The notes: generated by a model from the letters alone, not told the origin. Positions 1 through 9,363 are shown, counted from the first letter of the stretch. The stretch is 64,000 bases of DNA from Sphingomonas sp. HMP6 (GCF_013374095.1 NZ_AP022672.1:2869501-2933500); one strand, 5' to 3'. Numbers and translations are program-made.

Positions 1-1527
1 CGGAATGCCGTATTCGAGCGCGTCGGGCAGGACGCGACGCGGCGGCTGGCGGCGAGCGTGTTCCGGCACCTCCACCAACTCTCGCTGCGCTTCCATCTCG
101 AACGCCGCACCGGCGCGGTGACCAAAGTGGTCGAACGTGGGACCAAGAGCATCGATACGATGCTCTATTTCATGCTCTTCAACATCGCGCCGACGGTGCT
201 GGAATTAGGGCTGGTGCTCAATATCTTCCGCTCCAGTTTCGGCTGGGGCCTGGTTGCGGCGACGGTCGCGATGGTCGTGGTCTATATCTGGTTCACGCGG
301 ATGGTGACCGATTGGCGCGCGGCCTTGCGCACGCGGATGAACGATCTGGATACCGGTGCTGTCAGCCATGCGGTCGATTCGCTGCTCAATTTCGAAACGG
401 TCAAATATTTCGGCGCGGAGGAGCGCGAGGGGAAGCGCTACGACGCGGCGATGCTGGCGTACGCCAATGCCGCGGTTACCTCCGAAAACTCGCTGGCATG
501 GCTCAACGTCGGGCAAGCGCTGATCACCAATCTGATGCTCGGCGGCGGGATGGCGTTCGTGGCGTATGGGTGGGGCCGGGGTGACTTCTCGGCGGGTGAC
601 GTGGTGTTCGTCTCGACGCTGTTGTCGCAATTGTTCCGCCCGCTCGATTTGCTCGGCATGGTCTATCGCACGATCCGGCAGGGCGTGATCGACATGGGGG
701 CGATGTTCGATTTGATCGATACGCCGTCGGAAGTGGTTGATGTGCCTGGCGCTGCCGCACTCACCGTGCCGAACGGGCATGTGCGCTTCGAAAACGTGCG
801 TTTCGGTTATGACCCCGGCATGCCGATCCTGAAGGGAATCGACCTCGACATCCCGGCGGGCAAGACGCTCGCCGTGGTCGGGCCATCGGGCGCGGGCAAG
901 TCGACACTCGCGCGGCTGCTGTACCGCTTCTACGATCTGACCGGCGGGCGTATTACCGTCGATGGGCAGGACATTTCGCAGGTGACGCAAGCGAGTTTGC
1001 GCGCCGCGATCGGCATCGTGCCGCAGGATACGGTGCTGTTCAACGACACGATCGGCTACAACATCGCTTATGGTCGCGAGGGCGCGGGGCGTGCGGAGAT
1101 CGAGAACGCCGCGCGCGGGGCCGCGATCGCTGGGTTCATCGAACGCCAACCGCAAGGATACGAGACGCGCGTCGGCGAACGCGGGTTGAAGCTGTCGGGC
1201 GGCGAGAAGCAGCGCGTCGCGATTGCGCGGACGCTGCTCAAGAACCCGCCGGTGCTGATCCTCGACGAGGCGACCAGCGCGCTCGACAGCCGGACCGAGG
1301 GCGAGATCCTCGACACGCTGCAAGCGATCGAGCGCGGTCGCACCACGATCGTCATCGCGCATCGCTTGTCGACGGTGGTCCATGCCGATGAGATCGTCGT
1401 GCTCGAGGCGGGGCAAGTGGTCGAGCGCGGCAGCCACGCCGCGCTGCTGCGCAAGAATGGCCTCTATGCCGAGATGTGGAACCGTCAGGCGCAGGAGCGG
1501 GCGGAAGAGGCCGTGGCGGCGGAGTGA
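1..1527 (+). CDS. Atm1/HMT1-type ABC exporter, fused permease and ATPase (5' end missing)
   Basis: Membrane exporter with a transmembrane domain followed by a nucleotide-binding domain on one chain. The reading frame is open from base 1, so the start lies upstream; the first in-window GTG (58) is probably internal. The ATPase half shows Walker A GPSGAGKST, a Q-loop, the signature LSGGEKQR and Walker B LILDEATSALD followed by an H-loop (AHRLST). The permease half, with the segment VTKVVERGTKSID, resembles the Atm1/ABCB7 family, which in bacteria exports glutathione conjugates or heavy-metal thiol complexes. The substrate is inferred from family only. The chain ends in an Ala/Glu-rich tail. Confidence 0.9.
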   Translation, partial: RNAVFERVGQDATRRLAASVFRHLHQLSLRFHLERRTGAVTKVVERGTKSIDTMLYFMLFNIAPTVLELGLVLNIFRSSFGWGLVAATVAMVVVYIWFTRMVTDWRAALRTRMNDLDTGAVSHAVDSLLNFETVKYFGAEEREGKRYDAAMLAYANAAVTSENSLAWLNVGQALITNLMLGGGMAFVAYGWGRGDFSAGDVVFVSTLLSQLFRPLDLLGMVYRTIRQGVIDMGAMFDLIDTPSEVVDVPGAAALTVPNGHVRFENVRFGYDPGMPILKGIDLDIPAGKTLAVVGPSGAGKSTLARLLYRFYDLTGGRITVDGQDISQVTQASLRAAIGIVPQDTVLFNDTIGYNIAYGREGAGRAEIENAARGAAIAGFIERQPQGYETRVGERGLKLSGGEKQRVAIARTLLKNPPVLILDEATSALDSRTEGEILDTLQAIERGRTTIVIAHRLSTVVHADEIVVLEAGQVVERGSHAALLRKNGLYAEMWNRQAQERAEEAVAAE

Positions 1528-1581
1528 GGTTAGCGTTGAGCGCCAAGGCTTAAAGCGCCCAGTTGCCGACATTCAGCGCGT

Positions 1582-1827
1582 GTGGAATACCAAGCTATGC
1601 AGGTCAGCCTCCACGAAGGTCCGACACTCGTCGGGACAGCCACAATTGAACACCTAGACCCGCCTATGGGTGTCGCGTTCGGCCCATTTGAGCCATCGGA
1701 GCACTACAGTCTCGATAGGCACGCAAATGTAATCGAAGGTGAATTTGTCGAGGATCGAGGAAGGGTCTTAACCGCCAGTGCAGATCGATATGGAGTTCTG
1801 AGAACCTGCACCGTTGCTTTAGCCTGA
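1582..1827 (+). pseudogene. 5' part of a small gene split by an IS1380-family element
   Basis: Short reading frame of unknown function, lower in GC than its neighbours. It starts at GTG 1582 or, more likely, ATG 1597. The codons up to 1822 are native. The last two codons and the TGA stop come from the left end of the insertion sequence at 1823. If the element and one copy of its TTAG duplication are removed, the frame continues through 3464–3591 to a TAA, giving about 122 residues (about 117 from the ATG). The protein has no recognisable domain. It resembles a soluble small protein rich in acidic residues. Confidence 0.7.
1819..1822. repeat. Target-site duplication (left) of the IS1380 element
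   Basis: The tetranucleotide TTAG directly abuts the left terminal repeat and recurs directly after the right one (3460–3463). A 4-bp duplication is what the IS1380 family generates. Confidence 0.8.
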
Positions 1828-3459
1828 TCTATTCACCGGCAGCGTTTCTCAGCCGATGGGTCAGCGCAGGCGTCGTGTAGCCGCAGGCAGGGCGCATGGG
1901 TCCCAAGCGCCTGTCTCATCGCGGGTTCACAGTTTGGGGCGGAGTTGATGGGCGGGGTTCGTTTGGCGGCCACTGCCGCATCGATCATGGTCCCGTGGTG
2001 CGCAAGTTGAGCGCGATGGATCGGAACAGCGCGGCATCGGGACAGGCGCTTGCGAAGGCGATGCGGATGCGGCTGGTGGTTTCGACGACGCGCGCGGCGA
2101 CCTTGAGCAGCCGCAGGCGGATGGTCGCGAACTCGGCGGTGCGGAGCGTGGCGGTTGCGGGCATAGCGTGCCGCACGGCCCACATCAGCCAGTAGGCGGC
2201 GGTGTGAAGGATGAGCCGCATCTGATTGGCGTTGGCCGAGCAGCAGGAGGTTCGGTCGCTCTTCAGCTGCGTTTTATGCAGCTTGATCAAGTTTTCCGCC
2301 TGGCCGCGGGCGCAGTAAAGCGTGTCATAGATCCGTTCAGCGCTGCCCTCGGCAAGCGAGGTGACAACGAGGCGGATGTCGAGGCCGAGGCTGCTCGCCT
2401 CGATGCGAGCAACGACGCGACGTTCGGTATTCCCCCAGGTTTTCGCAGCGTAGCGCGTCTCTGCGTAACGCCTTAGTTCGACCAGTCCCTGCAATGCCCG
2501 GTCGGTCGCGCAGGCATCGCCTTCCCGAACGATGACGGGATCGGCGTGGAGCGTGCGGTTGCCGGGCAGCCCGAAGATGTAGTCGATTCCGTTCGCCTCG
2601 CACCAGGCCATCGGCTCTGGCCGACCGTAATGACCATCGCCGCGCAGCGTGATCCGGGTATCGGGCCAGTGGCGACGGATACGTCGCACGAGCCGGCGAA
2701 CATGGCCGGCGACTTCCTTGCCCGACGGCGTTTTGCCGGTGCGCAGCAGCATCGCAACCGGCCGCCCGGTAGCGGTGTCGTAGACATGGATCGGCAGGAA
2801 GCAGCGCTCGCCGTAGTGGCCGTTCCAGAAAGAGAGCTGCTGCGCGCCGTGTACGACGTCGACGGTATCATCGATGTCGAGCGTCACCGCCGCAGGTGGC
2901 ACGGGGTAGCTCGCGCAATAAAGGTCGACCAGCGTACCGGTCAGACGGATCAACTCGCGCGTAGTCGGCGCGTTTTCCCACCGGCTCATCGTCGGCTGGC
3001 TGGCCAGCCCGAACGGATCACCCGGCAGTTTGCCGAGCGCCAGCTTGAACCCTGGATCATGCCGCAGGGCGTCGAGATCATTGGCGTCTTCATACCCACA
3101 CGAGATCGCGAGCATGCGGGCGCGCAAGATGTCGGCGACCCGGTGGATCACCCGACCCTGATCGCGCGGATCAGCGATGCAGGCGGCGAGCCGATCCGCG
3201 ATCCCCAACCGCCGCTCGGCCTGTGCGAGCAGTAGCACGCCGCCGTCCGACGTCAGCCGACCGCCGTCGAACGCGGCGGTGATTTTTCGACCACGAATGG
3301 CTGGGAAGGTGAAGGAGAACCCACTATCGTCGGCCATGGCGGTCGTGGCACTTTCTGTCTGGAGCAGAGGGATGGCGTAAGCACCCTTTCTCTACTCCAA
3401 ACCAAAGACTTAGACCACGATCGCCACCACCGATTATCGCTCCCGATGAATAATCCGGG
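1823..3459 (-). mobile_element. IS1380-family insertion sequence, complete
   Basis: A 1,637-bp element bounded by imperfect inverted repeats. The left end begins CCTGATCTATTCACCGGCAG and the right end, read inward, begins CCCGGATTATTCATCGGGAG; 16 of 22 terminal positions match. Both ends begin with CC and a TTAG duplication flanks them, as expected for IS1380. It holds one full-length transposase gene on the minus strand. Length, ends and duplication indicate a structurally intact and possibly recent insertion. It interrupts a small plus-strand gene. Confidence 0.88.
1985..3337 (-). CDS. IS1380-family transposase (DDE type)
   Basis: Full-length transposase of 450 residues, normal for the family, which moves the surrounding element by a DDE cut-and-paste reaction. 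Visible family hallmarks are the N-terminal GGRLTSDGGVLLL segment, the acidic motif LDIDDTVDVVHG, the LRGDGHYG motif and the later YCARGQAENLIK segment that carries the Glu. There is no frameshift or internal stop. The start codon lies 122 bp inside the right terminal repeat. Confidence 0.93.
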   Translation of the reverse strand: MADDSGFSFTFPAIRGRKITAAFDGGRLTSDGGVLLLAQAERRLGIADRLAACIADPRDQGRVIHRVADILRARMLAISCGYEDANDLDALRHDPGFKLALGKLPGDPFGLASQPTMSRWENAPTTRELIRLTGTLVDLYCASYPVPPAAVTLDIDDTVDVVHGAQQLSFWNGHYGERCFLPIHVYDTATGRPVAMLLRTGKTPSGKEVAGHVRRLVRRIRRHWPDTRITLRGDGHYGRPEPMAWCEANGIDYIFGLPGNRTLHADPVIVREGDACATDRALQGLVELRRYAETRYAAKTWGNTERRVVARIEASSLGLDIRLVVTSLAEGSAERIYDTLYCARGQAENLIKLHKTQLKSDRTSCCSANANQMRLILHTAAYWLMWAVRHAMPATATLRTAEFATIRLRLLKVAARVVETTSRIRIAFASACPDAALFRSIALNLRTTGP

Positions 3460-3591
3460 TTAGGGGATTGGTCTAATCCTCCCTACATAGAACTCACCTT
3501 GTTCTTCAGCGACGGCAATGACTTTGCCGAGGTGTTCTCCACTCACGCGGATTACATAGCCTACTACCCTCATCTCGGAAACAGCAGCTAA
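3460..3591 (+). pseudogene. 3' part of the small gene split by the IS1380 element
   Basis: Begins with the right copy of the TTAG duplication. The frame joined from 1822 to 3464 reads 42 further codons without a stop and ends at TAA 3589–3591. The restored junction reads ALGDWSNPPYIELTLFF. The exact frame restoration shows that the insertion, not random decay, inactivated the gene. The product is not recognised. Confidence 0.7.
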
Positions 3592-3628
3592 CCATCAATC
3601 CCTGCCGTCGCCGATACGAGGCTCGAAC

Positions 3629-3901
3629 CTATTTCAGCAATCCCCGATACTCCGGATGCTTCTCGATGAACGCCGCCACGAACGGGCATTGCGGGATCAC
3701 CTTCAACCCACGGTCGCGTGCCGAATCGAGCGCGGCGCGGATCAGTTTTGAGGCGACGCCGCGACCCTCCAGTGCCTTCGGGACGATCGTGTGGGTGAAG
3801 ACGATCGTGTCGCCTTCCATTTGATACGCCGCAACGGCGCGGTGGCGACCCATGGCGAGTTCGAATTCGGCCTCGGCCCTGTTGTCGGTTACGCGTTCCA
3901 T
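3629..3901 (-). CDS. Small GNAT-like N-acetyltransferase (YidJ/CG family)
   Basis: About 90 residues, resembling the short Gcn5-related acetyltransferases. It shows the core VPKALEGRGVASKLI, which matches the acetyl-CoA-binding R/Q-x-x-G-x-G/A loop, and the C-terminal CPFVAAFIEKHPEY found in this small family. I chose the start at MERVTDNRAEAEF because homologous small acetyltransferases begin there; an upstream in-frame ATG at 3937 would add 12 atypical residues. It is transcribed divergently from recQ across a gap of about 45 bp. The substrate is unknown. Confidence 0.85.
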   Translation of the reverse strand: MERVTDNRAEAEFELAMGRHRAVAAYQMEGDTIVFTHTIVPKALEGRGVASKLIRAALDSARDRGLKVIPQCPFVAAFIEKHPEYRGLLK

Positions 3902-3945
3902 CGGCCGCGCTTGCATCCGGCAGGCCGCTTCGCGCAAGAGGGCGC

Positions 3946-5706
3946 GTGATCGATCCGCTTCCCATATTGCAATCCACCTTCGGCTTTCCCGGCTTTCGCG
4001 GGGTGCAGCAACAGGTCGTCGATCGGGTGTTGGCTGCCGAGAACACGCTCGCCGTCATGCCGACCGGCGCGGGCAAGTCGCTCTGCTACCAATTGCCCGC
4101 CGTATTGCTGCCGGGCACGTGCGTCGTGGTCTCGCCGCTGATCGCGCTGATGCATGATCAGTTGCGTGCCGCGACCGCGATCGGGATCAGCGCGGCCACG
4201 CTGACCTCGGTCGATACCGACCAGATGGAGACGATCGCGCGCTTCCGGCGGGGCGAACTCGATTTGCTCTACGTCGCGCCCGAACGCGCTTCGAGCCATA
4301 GTTTCCGAGACCTGTTGGGGCAAGCGCCACTCGCCTTGTTCGCGATCGACGAAGCGCATTGCGTGTCCGAATGGGGGCATGATTTCCGCCCCGATTACCG
4401 GCTGCTGCGCCCGTTGCTCGATGCGTTCCCGGGCGTCCCGCGCCTCGCGCTGACCGCGACTGCCGATGCCGTCACACGTGCCGACATTCTCGACCAGCTC
4501 GGCATTCCGCACGAGGGGATGATCGTCGCCGGGTTCGACCGGCCCAATATCCAGTACCGTATCAGCCCCAAGGACAACGCCACGCGCCAGATTGCCGATC
4601 TGATCGCGGAGACGCCCGGCGCCGGCATTGTCTATGTTCAGAGCCGCGCGGGCACCGAGAAGATGGCCGAGGCGCTCGCCAAAACCGGACGCCCGACGCG
4701 CGCCTATCATGCCGGGCTCGACCCGTCGGTCCGCGCGCGTAACCAGGCCGATTTCGTGGCGAGCGAAGACATGGTGATGTGCGCGACGGTCGCCTTCGGC
4801 ATGGGGATCGACAAGCCCGACGTGCGTTTCGTCGCCCATGCCGGGCTACCCAAATCGATCGAGGCCTATTATCAGGAAACCGGCCGCGCGGGCCGCGACG
4901 GCGATCCGGCGGTGGCGCATCTGTTCTGGGGTGCCGAGGATTTCGCGCGCGCGCGGCAACGCATCGGCGAGGTCGAACCCGCACGCCAGCCGGGCGAGCG
5001 GCAGCGGCTCCAGGCGCTCGGCGCGCTGGCCGAGACGGCGGGGTGCCGTCGGCGAATCCTGCTCAAGCATTTCGGCGACGATTCGCCCGAGAACTGCGGC
5101 AATTGCGACAATTGCCTCAACCCGCCGGCCAGCGTGGATGCGACGGAGGTGGCGAGGAAATTCCTCTCCGCCGTCTTTCGCACAGGCCAAAGCTTTGGTG
5201 CGGGCTATATCGAACAGGTCCTGATGGGCCAGTCGAGCGAGCGCAGCTTGATGAACGGGCATGAGGCGCTCGGGGTGTTTGGGATCGCCTCGTCGCCCGA
5301 AGAGGCGGCGTTGATCAAGCCCGTGGGTCGGGCGTTGCTGCTGCGCGATGCGCTGCGCGCGAACGATTTCGGCGGTCTGGAATTCGGCCCCGGTGCGCGC
5401 GGCATTTTGAAGGAGGGCGAGCGCGTCGACCTGATCGTCCCGCCCAAACGCGCGCGCCGTCGGCGGGGGGAAGCCGTTTCGAACCCGACCGGCGATCCGC
5501 TGTTCGAGGCGCTGCGCACCAAGCGCCGCGAGCTTGCGCTGGAGGCAAGCGTGCCGCCCTATGTGATCTTCCACGATTCGGTGCTGCGCGAAATGGCGAC
5601 GCTACGGCCGTCTTCGCTCGCGGCGATAGGGCGAATCACCGGCGTCGGTGCGCGCAAGCTGGAGGCCTATGGTGAGGCGTTTCTGGCGGTGGTGCGGCGG
5701 CACTGA
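3946..5706 (+). CDS. recQ: ATP-dependent DNA helicase RecQ
   Basis: 3'–5' DNA helicase of recombination and replication-fork repair, 586 residues. The order is SF2 helicase core with Walker A PTGAGKS, DEAH box (IDEAHCVSEWGHDF, including the RecQ aromatic-rich loop), motif VI QETGRAGRDG, then the RecQ-Ct zinc-binding region with cysteines in CRRR…ENCGNCDNC. A C-terminal HRDC domain follows (about 505–586, PLFEALRTKRRELA…). The length is typical. It stands alone, divergent from the acetyltransferase gene. Confidence 0.95.
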   Translation: MIDPLPILQSTFGFPGFRGVQQQVVDRVLAAENTLAVMPTGAGKSLCYQLPAVLLPGTCVVVSPLIALMHDQLRAATAIGISAATLTSVDTDQMETIARFRRGELDLLYVAPERASSHSFRDLLGQAPLALFAIDEAHCVSEWGHDFRPDYRLLRPLLDAFPGVPRLALTATADAVTRADILDQLGIPHEGMIVAGFDRPNIQYRISPKDNATRQIADLIAETPGAGIVYVQSRAGTEKMAEALAKTGRPTRAYHAGLDPSVRARNQADFVASEDMVMCATVAFGMGIDKPDVRFVAHAGLPKSIEAYYQETGRAGRDGDPAVAHLFWGAEDFARARQRIGEVEPARQPGERQRLQALGALAETAGCRRRILLKHFGDDSPENCGNCDNCLNPPASVDATEVARKFLSAVFRTGQSFGAGYIEQVLMGQSSERSLMNGHEALGVFGIASSPEEAALIKPVGRALLLRDALRANDFGGLEFGPGARGILKEGERVDLIVPPKRARRRRGEAVSNPTGDPLFEALRTKRRELALEASVPPYVIFHDSVLREMATLRPSSLAAIGRITGVGARKLEAYGEAFLAVVRRH

Positions 5707-5724
5707 GCGTTTTTAGAAGAAGAA

Positions 5725-5882
5725 GGGTTCACGCGAAGGCGCGAAGAGAAGGAAGGGCGCGAAGTAAAGATCAGCACATCTGCGCGAAGCGCCTTTGGAT
5801 TCCGATCGTGATCGAACTGGCGTCGCCATGATGTGAATCGCGCTTCGCGCCCTTCCTTCTCTTCGCGCCTTCGCGTGAACCC
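5725..5882. repeat. Long inverted repeat with 40-bp perfect arms
   Basis: Arms at 5725–5764 and 5843–5882 are perfect reverse complements over 40 bp and are separated by 78 bp. Arms contain CGCGAAGGCGCGAAG and its complement. It lies between recQ and the next gene, and the transcript would fold into a long hairpin. It looks like a mobile intergenic palindrome rather than a terminator, since no T-tract follows. Confidence 0.85.
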
Positions 5883-5949
5883 CTTTCTTCAGGCTTCGCC
5901 CGGAACCGCACGCTTGCGGCCCTAACCCACCGCAGCGTAAGACCCGCAC

Positions 5950-6396
5950 ATGACCATCCTCCGCACCATCGACGCGACCATTTCGGTTGCCCCGCAGATC
6001 GACCCTGACGACATGGCGGAGATCGCCGCGTCGGGCTTTACCGCGATCGTCAACAATCGCCCCGATGGCGAGGACTTCGGGCAGCCGAGCGGGGACGACA
6101 TCGCCGCTGCCGCGCACGCCGCGGGGCTGAGCTACACCGCGATTCCGATCACCCATACCGGCTTCTCGCACCCGCAAATCGATGCGATGGCGGCCGTACT
6201 CGCCGAAGCAAAAGGGCCGGTGCTCGCCTATTGCCGCTCGGGCACGCGCTCGTGCAACCTCTGGGCGCTGGCGGCGGTCAAGGCGGGGGCGCATCCCGAT
6301 GCCGCGATGGCGAAGGCGGCGGCGGCGGGGTATGACCTCACCGGCTTGCGGCCTTTGCTCGACGCCCTATCTACGCCAGCGTCTCCTGGGGCATGA
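5950..6396 (+). CDS. TIGR01244/DUF442-type CX4R phosphatase-like (rhodanese/BLH) protein
   Basis: 148-residue protein of the family annotated as 'TIGR01244 sulfur transferase' or beta-lactamase-hydrolase-like phosphatase (DUF442). The predicted active loop is YCRSGTRS at residues 94–101 (Cys95, Arg100). The N-terminal segment FTAIVNNRPDGE is the usual family signature. Family members take part in sulfide/persulfide handling or act as atypical phosphatases; the substrate here cannot be told. The stop codon overlaps the ATG of the next gene (ATGA), so the two are probably translationally coupled. Confidence 0.88.
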   Translation: MTILRTIDATISVAPQIDPDDMAEIAASGFTAIVNNRPDGEDFGQPSGDDIAAAAHAAGLSYTAIPITHTGFSHPQIDAMAAVLAEAKGPVLAYCRSGTRSCNLWALAAVKAGAHPDAAMAKAAAAGYDLTGLRPLLDALSTPASPGA

Positions 6397-6806
6397 ACTG
6401 GCTCGTTCTCGGCTATAGTCTGGCGGGCGTGCTGGGCCTTGCGCTGGTGGCGCGCTGGCTGCGGCTGGGCGAAAGCCGGATCGTGAGCGAGGCGCAGGCG
6501 CGCGAGACGGCCGAGCAGATGCTGGCGGGCTTCGTTGCGCACGGCGCGCTGCTTGGCACTGACGGCAATGCCGCCCTGGTGGCGGGAAACGGCGCAGTTG
6601 CGATCCTCAAGCGCCACGGTGCCAAAATCGCGGCGCGGCGGCTGATCGCGCCGCTCGGGTTGACCCAGGCGATCGAGGGGGTGCGAGTCGAGACCGGCGA
6701 GCGTTCGTTCGGCGGGGTCTTGCTCTTTGGCGTCGTGGCGGACGAGGTGCGCGCGCTGGAGGCGTCGGTCGGGCGCGCGTCAAACGTGGTCGTCACGCTC
6801 CATTGA
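6393..6806 (+). CDS. Small protein with an N-terminal membrane anchor, function unknown
   Basis: 137 residues. The first about 20 residues (LVLGYSLAGVLGLALVARWL) form one transmembrane helix. The remainder is soluble and Ala/Val-rich (KRHGAKIAARRLIAPLG…). It overlaps the upstream phosphatase-like gene by 4 bp, which supports both start and reality of the gene. I do not recognise a domain. It is likely anchored in the inner membrane facing the cytoplasm or periplasm. Confidence 0.75.
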   Translation: MNWLVLGYSLAGVLGLALVARWLRLGESRIVSEAQARETAEQMLAGFVAHGALLGTDGNAALVAGNGAVAILKRHGAKIAARRLIAPLGLTQAIEGVRVETGERSFGGVLLFGVVADEVRALEASVGRASNVVVTLH

Positions 6807-6856
6807 TCGCTGCGCCCATTGACATTGGGGCACTGACAGTCGTGTAAGTAGCGGCG

Positions 6857-7843
6857 ATGGTTTTGCCCGACCCCGTCCAATATGCCGTGCCCGGCTTCAT
6901 CCTGCTCGTGCTGGCGGAGATGGTCGTCGCGCGGATGCGCGACCGGAGCCGTTATGAGCCGCGCGATACGTTGACCTCGCTGATGCTCGGGTTGGGAAGC
7001 ACGGTGGCGGGCGCGCTGTCGGGGGCGGCGGTGTTCGCGCTGGCGATGTGGGTGTGGCAGTTCCGCGCGTTCGACATCGGTTACCAATGGTATTGGTTCG
7101 TCATCGCCTTCGTGATCGACGATCTGGCCTATTACGTCTTCCACCGTTCGGCGCACCGCGTGCGGTGGTTCTGGGCGAGCCATGTCATCCACCATTCGAG
7201 CCAGCATTATAACCTGTCGACCGCGCTGCGGCAGACCTGGACCGGCTTTTTCAGCATCGGTTTCCTGTTCCGCTTGCCGCTGTTCCTGATCGGCTTTCCC
7301 CCGGCCCTGGTGTTCTTCGTCGCGGGGATCAATCTGATCTACCAATTCTGGATCCACACCGAAGTGATCGATCGGATGCCGCGCTGGTTCGAGGCGGTGA
7401 TGAACACGCCGTCGCACCACCGCGCGCATCACGCGACCAATCCGCGCTATCTCGACAGCAATTATGCCGGCGTGTTCATCGTGTGGGACAAGATGTTCGG
7501 CACCTTCGTGCCCGAGCGCGACGATGATCGCCCGCGCTATGGGATCGTCAAGAATCTCGGCAGCTTCAACGTGCTGTGGGCGGCGTTCCACGAATGGATC
7601 GGCATCGCGCAGGATGTGTGGCGCGCGCCGGGGCTTCGTGCCAAGCTGGGCTATATGGTGATGCCGCCGGGGTGGAGCCACGATGGCAGCCGCGATACGT
7701 CGGAGACGATCAAGGCGCGCTGGCGTGCGACGGATAACTATCGACCGGCAACCGCCGGCGGGTCTGGAGAGACTGAATGGAAGAAGCCGATATCGTTGTC
7801 GTCGGGGGTGGATCCGGCGGGGCGGCCGCTGCCGGACGCCTGA
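6857..7843 (+). CDS. Sterol desaturase/fatty acid hydroxylase superfamily protein
   Basis: Integral membrane di-iron enzyme, 328 residues. Several hydrophobic helices surround the histidine clusters HRSAHR, HHSSQHYN and HHRAHH, which are the HX3H/HX2HH-type iron ligands of this superfamily. It would hydroxylate or desaturate a lipid or isoprenoid substrate; which one is not visible. Its last 22 codons overlap the start of the GMC oxidoreductase gene in another frame (67 bp), which suggests co-translation and a shared pathway. Confidence 0.9.
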   Translation: MVLPDPVQYAVPGFILLVLAEMVVARMRDRSRYEPRDTLTSLMLGLGSTVAGALSGAAVFALAMWVWQFRAFDIGYQWYWFVIAFVIDDLAYYVFHRSAHRVRWFWASHVIHHSSQHYNLSTALRQTWTGFFSIGFLFRLPLFLIGFPPALVFFVAGINLIYQFWIHTEVIDRMPRWFEAVMNTPSHHRAHHATNPRYLDSNYAGVFIVWDKMFGTFVPERDDDRPRYGIVKNLGSFNVLWAAFHEWIGIAQDVWRAPGLRAKLGYMVMPPGWSHDGSRDTSETIKARWRATDNYRPATAGGSGETEWKKPISLSSGVDPAGRPLPDA

Positions 7844-9363
7844 GCGACGGGGGACGGTTCTCCGTCGCCTTGCTGGAAGCCGGGGGCCGCAACACTGGCT
7901 TGCGCACCCGCATCCCGGCGTTCCTCGCGTTTCAGACCGACAAGACCAACTGGAATTACGAGACCGTGCCCCAGCCGGGTCTGAATGGCCGCCGCGGGCA
8001 TCAGCCGCGCGGCAAGGGGCTGGGCGGGTCGAGCGCGATCAACGCGATGGTCTATATCCGCGGCAATAAATGGGATTACGACAATTGGGCGGCGCTCGGC
8101 TGCCCCGGCTGGTCGTATGACGATGTGTTGCCGTGGTTCAAACGCGCCGAGCATAATGTCCGCGGGGCCGACGACTTTCACGGCGCCGACGGGCCGTTGT
8201 GGGTGAGCGAGCAGCGCTTCGCCAATCCCGGCAGCATGGATTTCATCGAGGCGGGGGCTAGCCTGCAAATCCCGCGTAACGACGATTTCAACGGCGCGCG
8301 GCAGGAAGGCGTCGGCCTGTACCAGGTCACGCAAAAGGGCGGGGAGCGCTGGACTTCCGCACGCGCCTTCTTGGGCGACAAGCCGAGCAATCCCAACCTC
8401 CACATCCTGACCGGCGTGACCGCCGAGCGCGTGCTGTTCGAAGATGGCCGCGCCTGGGGCGTCGCGTACCTGCAGGATGGGCAATCCAAGGTGATCCGCG
8501 CGCGGCGTGGCGTCATTCTGGCAGGCGGCGTGTTCGGCACCGCGCAATTGCTGCAGCTCTCCGGCATCGGCCCGGCGGCGCATCTGCAGGAACATGGCAT
8601 CGCCGTGCGCGTCGACCGGCCGGCGGTCGGCGAAAACCTGCAGGATCATATCGATTATGTCGCGGCGTTCGAAACGCCGGGAAAAAGCTTTGTCGGCAAT
8701 TCGCTAAAGGGCACGCTGGCGATGGGCGGCGCGCTGATCAGTTGGCTGCGCAAGCGCGAGGGGATGATGACGACGCCGTTTGCCGAAGCGGGCGGCTTCC
8801 TGACCGTCACGCCGGACGCGCCCGCGCCCGATGTGCAATTGCATTTCGTGATCGCAGCACTGGAGGATCATGGCCGGACCAAAGTGCCGGGGCATGGTTT
8901 CTCGTGCCACGTCTGCGTGCTGCGGCCGGAAAGTACCGGGACGGTTCGGCTCGCCTCGGGCGATGCGCGGGCGGCGCCGGTGATCGACCCGGCCTTCTTC
9001 AGCGATTCGCGCGACATGGAGGTGATGAAGGCGGGGGTGCGCGCGATGTATCGCATTCTCGAACAGCCGCCGCTCAGCAATCATCAGGGGCGCGACCGCT
9101 ATCCAATCGACCTCAGCGATGACGATGCGCTCGAACGCTTGATCCGGGCGCGCGCCGATACGGTCTATCACCCGGTCGGTACGGCGCGGATGGGGTCGGA
9201 CGATGCGGCGGTGTGCGATCCGCGACTGCGCGTGCGCGGGGTGGAGGGGCTGTACGTCGCCGATGCCTCGGTCATGCCCAAGCTCGTCTCGGGTAACACC
9301 AATGCGCCCTCGATCATGATCGGCGAGCGCTGCGCCGATTTTGTGACGGCGGATCTGGGGTGA
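7777..9363 (+). CDS. GMC-family FAD oxidoreductase (choline dehydrogenase-like)
   Basis: Flavoprotein of 528 residues that oxidises an alcohol substrate. The FAD-binding Rossmann motif VVGGGSGGAAAAGRL sits at the N-terminus. GMC signature 1 is present (GKGLGGSSAINAMVYIRG) and signature 2 (GGVFGTAQLLQLSGIG). The catalytic histidine region YHPVGTARMGSD and the closing SGNTNAPSIMIGE segment are intact. The start overlaps the upstream sterol desaturase gene by 67 bp. The stop overlaps the GTG of the following small gene. The substrate might be the product of the upstream hydroxylase (inference). Confidence 0.93.
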   Translation: MEEADIVVVGGGSGGAAAAGRLSDGGRFSVALLEAGGRNTGLRTRIPAFLAFQTDKTNWNYETVPQPGLNGRRGHQPRGKGLGGSSAINAMVYIRGNKWDYDNWAALGCPGWSYDDVLPWFKRAEHNVRGADDFHGADGPLWVSEQRFANPGSMDFIEAGASLQIPRNDDFNGARQEGVGLYQVTQKGGERWTSARAFLGDKPSNPNLHILTGVTAERVLFEDGRAWGVAYLQDGQSKVIRARRGVILAGGVFGTAQLLQLSGIGPAAHLQEHGIAVRVDRPAVGENLQDHIDYVAAFETPGKSFVGNSLKGTLAMGGALISWLRKREGMMTTPFAEAGGFLTVTPDAPAPDVQLHFVIAALEDHGRTKVPGHGFSCHVCVLRPESTGTVRLASGDARAAPVIDPAFFSDSRDMEVMKAGVRAMYRILEQPPLSNHQGRDRYPIDLSDDDALERLIRARADTVYHPVGTARMGSDDAAVCDPRLRVRGVEGLYVADASVMPKLVSGNTNAPSIMIGERCADFVTADLG

